Made by a program: the position numbers and the translations under genes. This document shows, in pieces, positions 57,263 to 64,000 of a DNA stretch of 64,000 nucleotides (positions are counted from its first letter, which is position 1; every line of letters begins with the position of its first letter). Under the pieces are notes generated by a model. The model was not told the DNA's origin. It ran no database searches and saw only the letters and a list, made by a program, of their open reading frames with translations. The stretch covers positions 1,323,147-1,387,146 of the forward strand of contig KB906754.1 in assembly GCA_000381605.1 (NCBI GenBank). Reading direction: 5' to 3'. This DNA comes from Acidobacteriaceae bacterium KBS 89 (GTDB lineage Bacteria > Acidobacteriota > Terriglobia > Terriglobales > Acidobacteriaceae).

Positions 57263-57913
57263 ATGCGTCTTATAACAATGAATCGGACCGTCCTCGCCAC
57301 CGCCCTGCTCCTTGCAATTCCCGCCTGCGTCGCACAGGCCACTGCCGGCTTCAAAGACACGTCGATGCTCCGCCCGCCGGCCGGCTCCCGCGTTGCCATC
57401 TACGAGTTCGAGGATCTCGAGTGCCCCGCCTGCGCCCACGCCTTTCCGGTCGTCCACGCGGCCGTCGAAAAGTACAAGATTCCGCTCCTGCGCCACGACT
57501 TTCCCCTCAAGATGCACATCTGGAGCTTCGACGCAGCCGTGATCGCCCGCTACATCCAGGACAAGATCTCTCCCCAGGCCGCTGAGGAGTATCGTCGCGC
57601 CGTCTTCGCCAACCAGGTCTCCATCGCCTCGAAGGAAGACCTCACCGCCTTCTCGCAGAAGTATTTTCAGTCCCACGGCCGCGTAATGCCCATGATCATT
57701 GATCCCAATGGCCTCTTTGCTGCCGAGGTCCGCGCGGACTACACCCTCGGCGAACGCGTAGGCCTGACCCAGACCCCGACCATCTTCATCGTCACTCAGA
57801 AGGGCTTCGTCCAGGTCACCGACGTCGGCCAACTCTACGCGATGCTAGACACCGCCATCGCCGAAAACCCCGCCCCGGCAACAGCCAAGCCGAAGACTAC
57901 GGCACACAAATAA
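57263..57913 (+). CDS. DsbA-like thioredoxin-fold protein, 216 aa
   Basis: The signal peptide is NRTVLATALLLAIPACVAQA. The thioredoxin domain has the redox pair C54-P-A-C57 in FEDLECPACAHAFPVVH and a cis-Pro region LTQTPTIFIVTQKGFVQVTD. This is a periplasmic disulfide carrier or reductase of the DSBA (thioredoxin_4) type. CPAC differs from the CPHC of E. coli DsbA, so its redox bias is unknown. A terminator follows the stop. Confidence 0.9.
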   Translation: MRLITMNRTVLATALLLAIPACVAQATAGFKDTSMLRPPAGSRVAIYEFEDLECPACAHAFPVVHAAVEKYKIPLLRHDFPLKMHIWSFDAAVIARYIQDKISPQAAEEYRRAVFANQVSIASKEDLTAFSQKYFQSHGRVMPMIIDPNGLFAAEVRADYTLGERVGLTQTPTIFIVTQKGFVQVTDVGQLYAMLDTAIAENPAPATAKPKTTAHK

Positions 57914-57931
57914 TCGCTGCTCGTATCAATC

Positions 57932-57964
57932 AAAAAAGGCCCGGGCATGAGCTCGGGCCTTTTT
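57932..57964. terminator. Bidirectional rho-independent terminator
   Basis: aggcccg pairs with cgggcct within an A run on the left and a T run on the right (aaaaaa...ttttt), so it can serve the DsbA-like gene (+) and the oligopeptidase gene (-), which converge here. Confidence 0.85.
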
Positions 57965-57982
57965 GTGCGAAAGTAAGAACAA

Positions 57983-60121
57983 CTACTTCGTCCCAGTCTC
58001 CGTCCAAAGAAACGCCATCTCGTCCGCATAGTCCTGCACCAACTGCGCCTGAGACACACCCGCGCTATGACCACCCTTCAGGCTGTAGTGCAGCAGAATC
58101 GGCCGCCCGCTTGAAGTAGACGTCTGCATCAGCGGCGTCATCTTCCTCGCATTCATCGGATCGACACGCGTGTCTCCGTCTCCTGTAAAGAAGAAGATCG
58201 CGGGATACTTCGTCCCCGACTTTACATTCTGATACGGCGAGTACTTCAGGATGTACGGATAGTCCTTCGCATTCTCCGCCGTTCCATACTCCGTCGTCCA
58301 CGTCCGTCCCATCTCGAACATCTGATACCGCAGCATGTCGAGCAGAGGATACCCGCACCAGATCGCCCCAAACAGATCCGGACGCTGCGTGATCGAAGCA
58401 CCCATCAGCAATCCGCCGTTCGACCGCCCGCGAATCGCAAACCGCTCCGGCGTCGTGTACTTGTTCGCGATCAGAAACTCCGCCGCGCCAAACCAGTCGT
58501 CAAACACATTCTGCTTCTTCTCGAACATCGCGCCCTTGTGCCACATCTCGCCATATTCGTTGCCGCCACGAAGGTTGGGCAGGGCAAACCACCCTCCCTG
58601 CTGCATCCACCATGCATACTCCGGATTCCACACCGGCGTCTCGCTCAACGCAAACCCGCCATACCCGGTCATCAGCAGCCGTTCGCTTCCATCGCGCTTC
58701 AGCCCCTTCTTGCCAGCGATGAACATCGGCACCTTCGTCCCGTCCTTAGAAATGAAGAAGACCTGTTTCACCTCATACTGTGTCGAATCGAACGGAACCT
58801 TGTCGCTGTAGAACACCTCCGACTTCCCCGTCTTAGTGTCGTAGTGAAAGATCGTCGGCGGCGTAATGATCGACTGAAACGTATAGAAGCCATCCGTATC
58901 CATCGCGCGGCCGGACAGCGTGGAACCCGCGCCAATCCCAGGGAACGCGATATGCCCCAGTTCCTTACCCTCAAGCGAATAGATCGTCACCTCGGACTTC
59001 ACGTCCTTCAGCCGCAGCACATACATCTTGCCGCCGACCACATTCACTCCCTCCAAGACATCCTTCCCTTCAGGAATGATCACCGGCCACTCATCCGGCC
59101 CCTTGCCCTGCACTACCTTCAACACGCGCCCATTCGGACTCTTGTAGTCGGTCCGCATATAAAACGTGTCGTCCACACTAAACTCACTGAACCGGCTGTC
59201 GATTCCATACACCAGCGGCACAATTGGCGAATCCGCAACGTGCAGGTCCTTGATCAGAATGTCTTCGCGCGTCGCCGGAACTCCTCTGCCGATCCGGAAC
59301 ACCAGGTAGTGTCCGTTCGCCGTCGCTCGTACGCTGACGCCATCAATCTCACCCAGCTTCTCCCCGCGATACTCCTTGCCGAGGATCATCGCATCGCTCC
59401 CAATCGGCGTACCGAACTTGTGATAGAAAACGCGGTTCCCTTCGTGCGGAAAAAGCTTCGAGTAGTACACCCCAGTCTTATCCGGATCGATATCTACGCC
59501 CGAGTACCGCGCCCTCGGCATCACATCGCCCGTGTCCTTCCGCGTGGCAACGTCCAAAAAATGTACCTCGACCTCATCCGCGCCGCCCACTCGCACGCCG
59601 TACGCCATCAACGACCCATCCTCGGTCAGGTTCAGCGTATTCACAGACGTATTCTGGTCTGTGCTCAGCGTGCTCGCGTCGATCAGCTTCACATCCGCTC
59701 CACGCAGCCCCACCCGCATGTAGATCGAGGCCTGGTTCTCGTCCGCCAGCCGCTTCGAGAAGAAGTAACGATCTCCCCGCCGCGTCGGCACACTGACAAA
59801 ATCCACCCTCAGCAGCTTGCCCATCTCTTCAACGACCGCCGGCAGCATCTTCACCTGAGAAAAATACTGCGCCGTGTACGCGTTCTGCGTTGCGATGTAA
59901 GCCCGCGTCTCCGGACTGTGCGCGTCTTCGAGCCAGCGATAAGGGTCCGTAATCTTCGTCGGCAACCCAGGCTCCGCGCTCTTGTATTCGTCCACCACGG
60001 GCGCCGTCTTCACCACTGGAGGATCCGGAAGCGTAATCCCGTCCCTGCCATTCACCTGCGCCCCTGCCGCTACCGCACTCAACAACACCACTGCCACTAC
60101 TGACGAAACGCTGCTCTGCAT
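57983..60121 (-). CDS. Secreted prolyl oligopeptidase (S9 family), 712 aa
   Basis: The signal peptide is MQSSVSSVVAVVLLSAVAAGAQ. The N-terminal beta-propeller opens KITDPYRWLEDAHSPETRAY and runs to about residue 450. The C-terminal alpha/beta hydrolase has the nucleophile Ser in AIRGRSNGGLLMGA, the acid Asp in GDGDTRVDPMNARKM and the His in LKGGHSAGVSQ. It cleaves short peptides after proline in the periplasm or outside. Full length. Confidence 0.96.
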   Translation of the reverse strand: MQSSVSSVVAVVLLSAVAAGAQVNGRDGITLPDPPVVKTAPVVDEYKSAEPGLPTKITDPYRWLEDAHSPETRAYIATQNAYTAQYFSQVKMLPAVVEEMGKLLRVDFVSVPTRRGDRYFFSKRLADENQASIYMRVGLRGADVKLIDASTLSTDQNTSVNTLNLTEDGSLMAYGVRVGGADEVEVHFLDVATRKDTGDVMPRARYSGVDIDPDKTGVYYSKLFPHEGNRVFYHKFGTPIGSDAMILGKEYRGEKLGEIDGVSVRATANGHYLVFRIGRGVPATREDILIKDLHVADSPIVPLVYGIDSRFSEFSVDDTFYMRTDYKSPNGRVLKVVQGKGPDEWPVIIPEGKDVLEGVNVVGGKMYVLRLKDVKSEVTIYSLEGKELGHIAFPGIGAGSTLSGRAMDTDGFYTFQSIITPPTIFHYDTKTGKSEVFYSDKVPFDSTQYEVKQVFFISKDGTKVPMFIAGKKGLKRDGSERLLMTGYGGFALSETPVWNPEYAWWMQQGGWFALPNLRGGNEYGEMWHKGAMFEKKQNVFDDWFGAAEFLIANKYTTPERFAIRGRSNGGLLMGASITQRPDLFGAIWCGYPLLDMLRYQMFEMGRTWTTEYGTAENAKDYPYILKYSPYQNVKSGTKYPAIFFFTGDGDTRVDPMNARKMTPLMQTSTSSGRPILLHYSLKGGHSAGVSQAQLVQDYADEMAFLWTETGTK

Positions 60122-60230
60122 CCGTAATCTCCCGGTAAGTTCAACTGTCCTGATATTTCAAGACTACTGAAGAACCAGGGAGTGGCGCAGAAATTTCCGC
60201 TAGCTCACTACGCCTGCCTACTGCACCTGC

Positions 60231-60950
60231 TTACCGCACCTCAAAGATCAGGAAATAATCCTGACCATCCGCCTTGGTAAAGTCATACGTCCCCACCATC
60301 TTGTACCCGGCCTCACCCATCTCCTTGATCACCACATCGTGATTCACTCCGTGGTTCGCACCATCTCCGTTCTTGTCGATGATCCCCACCTTAGCGCCCG
60401 CGCGCAACGCCGTCCGCAGCGCCTTCATCGCTGCCACAGGATGCGCGATCTCGTGGTACACCTTCAGCATCAGCACCGCATCCACGCTGCCCGTCGGCAG
60501 TCTCGGATCATCTGGCGCACCCAGCACCGTCTTCACATTGGACAGGTCCTCCTTTATCACCCGCTTGCCGATGTGCTCGATCACCAGCGGATTGATGTCC
60601 TCCGCGATCACCACGCCCGTCGGCGCCACCCTTCGCGCGGCCCGCACAGTAAACCACCCCGAGCCCGCACCGATGTCGGCGACATTCTTCCCCACCGTAA
60701 TCCCCAGCAGATCCATCACACGATCGATCTGCAGCTTCTTGTCCCGGTCTGGATATTCAAAGATCGAAAGATCACCCGAATACGGTGCACTCGTAGGCCG
60801 ATCCTTCGTCGGGCTCTGCTGGACAGCAGCAGCCTTGCTCTGACTCTGCAGTGCAACGCCAGCGCCGTGCGCGCCAGTCGTCGCGACCGGCATCGCCAGC
60901 AAAAACAGAACACCCCACACCCGGACATTTTGGAGAGAAAGACCGTTCAT
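60231..60950 (-). CDS. Exported class I SAM-dependent methyltransferase-like protein, 239 aa
   Basis: The start at 60950 gives MNGLSLQNVRVWGVLFLLAMP, then VATTGAHGAG, a signal peptide; an ATG at 60992 adds 14 residues. The Rossmann domain has motif I VADIGAGSGWFTVRAARRV, an acidic strand VIAEDINPLVIEHI and post-I DAVLMLKVYHEIAHP. The last strand pattern is VGIIDKNGDGANHGV, then MVGTYDFTKADGQDYFLIFE. A methyltransferase with an export signal is unusual, because SAM is cytoplasmic. The fold is clear; the activity is inferred. Confidence 0.8.
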   Translation of the reverse strand: MNGLSLQNVRVWGVLFLLAMPVATTGAHGAGVALQSQSKAAAVQQSPTKDRPTSAPYSGDLSIFEYPDRDKKLQIDRVMDLLGITVGKNVADIGAGSGWFTVRAARRVAPTGVVIAEDINPLVIEHIGKRVIKEDLSNVKTVLGAPDDPRLPTGSVDAVLMLKVYHEIAHPVAAMKALRTALRAGAKVGIIDKNGDGANHGVNHDVVIKEMGEAGYKMVGTYDFTKADGQDYFLIFEVR

Positions 60951-61040
60951 GCCACCACAATGAGTCATTCTGCAGACGGTTGGCAAGGCCACTGCCTCAC
61001 TCGCTTACCTGCGCGCGCAACAATTTGCCACAACATGAAA

Positions 61041-61068
61041 AAGGGGAGCCGAAACTTCGGCTCCCCTT
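61041..61068 (-). terminator. Rho-independent terminator of the SDR gene
   Basis: aaggggagccga pairs with tcggctcccctt around a four-base loop. On the minus strand a TTT run follows. It lies 20 bases past the SDR stop (61088). Confidence 0.8.
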
Positions 61069-61087
61069 CTCTCTCACCTACCCCGAT

Positions 61088-61837
61088 TTATCGCAAACCA
61101 CCACTCGCCAATAACAACTCACCGGTCAGCCAACCCGAATCGTCAGACGCCAGGAACACGGCAATTGGCGCAATGTCATTCGGCTGCCCGATTCGTCCCA
61201 ACGGCGTCTGTGACTCGAACTGCTTTTGGAAATCGCTCCCGATAAAGCCGGCAGCGTGGACGCCTTCGGTCTCCACCATCCCGGGGTTGATCGAGTTCAC
61301 CCGAATCTTCTTCGGCCCCAACTCTTTGGCCAGCACTGCCGTCACCGAATCCACTGCCCCCTTCGTGGCTGTGTAGGTCACGGCCGTCGGCGGGTTGAGC
61401 GAGCTTGCCGTCGACCCGATGTTGATGATGCTTCCGCCCTTGGGCCCAAAATATTTCAACGACTCCTGCGTGCTCAGGATCAGCCCCAGCACATTCAGGT
61501 TGAACATCTTGTGGAAGCTCTCTTCGGTCACAGTCCCCAGCGCGGCAAACTCATACACGCCAGCGTTGTTCACCAGCACGTCAAGCCCGCCAAACGCCTT
61601 CTTCGTCTCTGCGAACAGCTTGGTGATGTCTTCCTGCTTGGACAGGTCCCCCTGCACCGCAACCGCCTTGCCGCCGTTAGCCTTGATCTCGGCAACAACC
61701 TTGTCAGCGCCTTCTTTGCTCGACGAGTAGTTCACAACCACCGACGCGCCATCCGCCGCGAGCGCCTTCGCAATGCCGGCGCCGATACCCTTCGATGCTC
61801 CTGTCACGACCGCCACTTTATTAGTCAGCTTTCCCAT
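61088..61837 (-). CDS. Short-chain dehydrogenase/reductase (3-oxoacyl-ACP reductase type), 249 aa
   Basis: A classical SDR. The cofactor loop is TGASKGIG (12-19), NNAG is at 90-93, the catalytic S142 is in INIGSTASS and Y155-x3-K159 is in YTATKGAV. The closing GRIGQPNDIAPIAVFLASDD is typical of FabG-like enzymes. The substrate cannot be named; NADPH preference is suggested by SKEGAD after the second strand. It is cytoplasmic and lies downstream of the ArsR gene with a 119-base gap. Confidence 0.93.
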   Translation of the reverse strand: MGKLTNKVAVVTGASKGIGAGIAKALAADGASVVVNYSSSKEGADKVVAEIKANGGKAVAVQGDLSKQEDITKLFAETKKAFGGLDVLVNNAGVYEFAALGTVTEESFHKMFNLNVLGLILSTQESLKYFGPKGGSIINIGSTASSLNPPTAVTYTATKGAVDSVTAVLAKELGPKKIRVNSINPGMVETEGVHAAGFIGSDFQKQFESQTPLGRIGQPNDIAPIAVFLASDDSGWLTGELLLASGGLR

Positions 61838-61956
61838 GTCCGCACTCCCTCAATTCCTATGTCCTATCGTTTTATATTTCGACAAACATCTAATTGATGT
61901 GCCCGAAGCAAGGAAGATGCGGACATTGAATGAAAATTTCTAAGGTGTTTTTTTCT

Positions 61957-62268
61957 CTAAAACTTAGCCAGCTCTTCTGTATAGGCGTGAAGGACGTCTC
62001 GTAGCAACGTGTAGCTCGCAAACTTCCCCTCGCGCGTCACCCGGACCAGCCCCGCCATCTCCAACTCCTTCATATGGTGCGACAACGTCGCCGCACTCAC
62101 TGGGTGACAGTCCTTGATTTCAGCGCATTGCATCGGCTTCGTGCAGCTCCCGATCTGCCGCAACAGCTCCAGCCTCCGCGGGTCTGCCAGCGCCTTCGCG
62201 ATTAGAAGAACCTGACCCTCGCTCAACTTTGTCGGCTCCGCCCCCACGCGTTTCCCAGCGCTCATCAA
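61957..62268 (-). CDS. ArsR-family winged-helix regulator, 103 aa
   Basis: The helix-turn-helix is LADPRRLELLRQIGSCTKPM, then CAEIKDCHPVSAATLSHHMK and ELEMAGLVRVTREGKFASYT. Cys residues (C42, C48 and C54) are near the recognition helix, but the classic CxCxxC metal site is absent, so it may respond to something other than metal. It is six bases after the radical SAM gene, so they form an operon. It may control the SDR gene downstream. Confidence 0.92.
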   Translation of the reverse strand: MMSAGKRVGAEPTKLSEGQVLLIAKALADPRRLELLRQIGSCTKPMQCAEIKDCHPVSAATLSHHMKELEMAGLVRVTREGKFASYTLLRDVLHAYTEELAKF

Positions 62269-62274
62269 CCACTC

Positions 62275-63342
62275 CTAACGGATCTGCACCAGCTCCTGTG
62301 CTCCAGCCCCATGCCCCGACGCGCCCGGCGTGACAGACGAAGTCTGCGGCGCCCGCCAGTGGTCGATGTAGCTCACCTGGTGCACACAACTGATCGTGCA
62401 GCTCGGCGCACAGCTCTTCTCCGTCAAAAACTCCCGCTTCACGTCCGCAGTCAAATACCCAGACAGTGGCACTCCCGGATACCCGCGCTGCTGGCTGCAA
62501 TAGTGCACCAGCCCGTTCTCGCAGATATACAAATAACGTCCACCAGCGCGGCAACGCCAATCATTCGTCTTTCCATTGGCGATCGCCTCCTGGAAATGAT
62601 TGAACCGCGAGTAGCTCCGCCGCGTCAGCTTCCGCACCTTGTCCCACACGCCACGTTCGGCCGCACCCAGCGGCTTCAACTGCCCGCTGCCGTCATGAAT
62701 AATCCCGATCGTCGAGCTGAATCCCAGCCCCAGCGCCCGCTCGCTTACAGTCAACGCGTCGTTTGGATTTGCAATGCCACCGCCGACGACCGAGTTGATG
62801 TTCACGTGAAAATCCGCATGCTGGGCAAGCATCTGCAACTTCTTGTCCAGCACCTTTAGGCTCTTCTTCGAGACCTCATCCGGCATCACGTTGTCGATCG
62901 AGATCTGCATGTGGTCGAGGCCCGCCTTGTTCAGCCGCTCGATCCGGTCCGGCATCAGCAGATATCCATTCGTGATCATTCCGGCGATCGCGCCCGTCTT
63001 GCGGATCCGCGCAATAATCTGATCGAGTTCCGGATGCAGCAGCGGCTCGCCGCCCGAGATCGTAATGACTGACGTCCCCAGCCGCCCCAGATGGTCGATC
63101 CGGCGCAGCATCTCGTCGATCGGCACTGGATCAGAGAAATCGTCATACTCATTGCAGTAGGTACAAGCAAGATTGCACCGCCGCATGGGCACAATATGCG
63201 CCATATACGGGTGCCCGGTCGACAGAACCGCCGACCCGATCGAACCCAGCTCGCGCAGCTTTCGCGTAGCCGCCTTCATGCGGCGTCTGGCACGCATCGG
63301 ACGTCTGCCATTCGCAACGGCAGTTGTAGAAACAGAAGACAT
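62275..63342 (-). CDS. Radical SAM protein with C-terminal Cys-rich (SPASM-like) part, 355 aa
   Basis: The cluster motif C56-x3-C60-x2-C63 is in MRRCNLACTYCNEYDDFS. SAM-contact patterns are ISGGEPLLHPELDQII and GMITNGYLL. The last about 100 residues carry extra Cys in WRCRAGGRYLYICENGLVHY, CSQQRGYPG and CAPSCTISCVHQ, which suggests a second FeS cluster. Such proteins modify peptides or small molecules. No precursor-peptide gene is apparent nearby. It is the first gene of an operon with ArsR. Confidence 0.9.
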   Translation of the reverse strand: MSSVSTTAVANGRRPMRARRRMKAATRKLRELGSIGSAVLSTGHPYMAHIVPMRRCNLACTYCNEYDDFSDPVPIDEMLRRIDHLGRLGTSVITISGGEPLLHPELDQIIARIRKTGAIAGMITNGYLLMPDRIERLNKAGLDHMQISIDNVMPDEVSKKSLKVLDKKLQMLAQHADFHVNINSVVGGGIANPNDALTVSERALGLGFSSTIGIIHDGSGQLKPLGAAERGVWDKVRKLTRRSYSRFNHFQEAIANGKTNDWRCRAGGRYLYICENGLVHYCSQQRGYPGVPLSGYLTADVKREFLTEKSCAPSCTISCVHQVSYIDHWRAPQTSSVTPGASGHGAGAQELVQIR

Positions 63343-63445
63343 ATCACTATCAAGTATATCGAACCATGGGGTTCAACCGGGGAAAAGAGGGCCCGTCACC
63401 AATATGTCGAAAAAAGCTGGCAAGTCTACGGGTAGTACGATGACT

Positions 63446-64000
63446 CTACGACTCCCTGTAGTCCAGCAGCACCAGACCCACGAGAATCAGGCAAATCGGC
63501 CAGACATACGAGGCGAGCCGGGATTCCTTCTGGTCAGGCAAGCGAAGCTCGAGCCAGCGGCTCCAGCCAGCCGTAGCCCCCAGCAGCGCAATCGGGGTGT
63601 GGCTCATCTCCGCCAGCAGCTCTTCTTTGATGTTCCCAACGGAGTGATTGTGAGTCAGCAGCAACGCGCCTCCGGCGGCGCAAAGCAACGGAAACACCAT
63701 CGAAGCCCACCGGGCATGCCATCGCCCGGTTTGATTTCCCCATTCAAACACTGCAAATGCGAGGATCAGCAGTGCATAAAGGCGATGCTGCAGAATATCC
63801 GGCACCACCATGCTCGCCCAGAAAGGCCGCGTCCCAAGCGGCCAGCTCTCCGGGTCGCCGCGCAGCACGATAAATACCGCCAGTCCCGCAAAGACCAGCG
63901 GCCAGTTCCGCGCCCATCGCGCCTTCGGCAGTCGGCTCAGCAGCGCGAGGATGCCGGCCGCCAGCACAATCAGCCCCGACCAGTGATGGTTGTATTCCGA
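63446..64000 (-). CDS. Multi-pass membrane protein, C-terminal part (truncated by window edge)
   Basis: The frame is open to the end of the window (upstream residues SEYNHHWSGLIVL), so the start lies outside. At least five helices are visible, including FAVFIVLRGDPESWPL-flanking segments, LYALLILAFAVFEW and LILVGLVLLDYRES. The segment THNHSVGNIKEELLAEMSHT, then ALLGATAGWSRWLELRLP, resembles the C-terminal part of CopD-like copper-resistance membrane proteins. That is a guess from memory. Partial. Confidence 0.55.
   Translation of the reverse strand, partial: SEYNHHWSGLIVLAAGILALLSRLPKARWARNWPLVFAGLAVFIVLRGDPESWPLGTRPFWASMVVPDILQHRLYALLILAFAVFEWGNQTGRWHARWASMVFPLLCAAGGALLLTHNHSVGNIKEELLAEMSHTPIALLGATAGWSRWLELRLPDQKESRLASYVWPICLILVGLVLLDYRES

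Overview
The window looks like a chromosomal segment of an Acidobacteriota member, probably class Terriglobia (Granulicella/Edaphobacter/Terriglobus-like). This is inferred from gene content (ADOP-type MacB/FtsX permease, carboxypeptidase-regulatory-like secreted protein, DUF4159 and DUF1254 proteins, many small zinc-ribbon or VGDRV-type proteins) and from GC-rich codon use. No ribosomal marker is present. Most of the window is ordinary housekeeping and secreted-enzyme content; two accessory regions stand out.

1-8.9 kb is an accessory region next to a tRNA-Ile2(CAU)-like gene (401-476). A degraded copy of the tRNA 3' end lies at 8846-8875, and a 3' end of a different, tRNA-Leu-like gene lies at 8901-8929. 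Between them are an alpha/beta hydrolase and divergent LysR regulator, a PAS histidine kinase broken by three frameshifts, small acidobacterial-type proteins, a perfect 23-bp palindrome and a 622-aa secreted protein of unknown function. No integrase remains, so this reads as a decayed tRNA-targeted island.

8.9-17.4 kb holds a YraN/DinB/membrane protein cluster, a VOC protein, DUF4159, a class C beta-lactamase-like hydrolase, a Rossmann protein, a carboxypeptidase-regulatory-like protein and CTP synthase (pyrG). 17.6-19.8 kb is a complete retron on the minus strand: promoter, candidate msr-msd ncRNA, nucleoside-deoxyribosyltransferase-like effector, then reverse transcriptase. This is the architecture of type II-A (Ec86/St85-like) anti-phage retrons and is the most exciting system in the window.

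19.8-31.8 kb contains DinB, DUF4230, fabD, bcp, a polysaccharide deacetylase, an NHL protein, an OmpR/CpxR-type two-component system beside a secreted target-like protein with tandem operator-like repeats, an MFS transporter and hemL. 31.8-49.1 kb contains DUF1254, an ADOP permease, a DCC protein, purM, a phospholipase D-like protein, a secreted amidase, purN, an HtrA-type protease, coaE, folD, a 59-aa Trm112-like protein, a frameshifted secreted protein and ppc. 49.1-64 kb contains a secreted PHP-like protein, a CocE/S15 hydrolase, a TolC-MFS export cluster, a DsbA-like protein, a prolyl oligopeptidase, an exported methyltransferase, an SDR, a radical SAM-ArsR pair and a truncated membrane protein.

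A GTGGT-rich dispersed repeat follows both pyrG and hemL. Several genes carry single-base frameshifts at short runs, from either decay or sequencing error.
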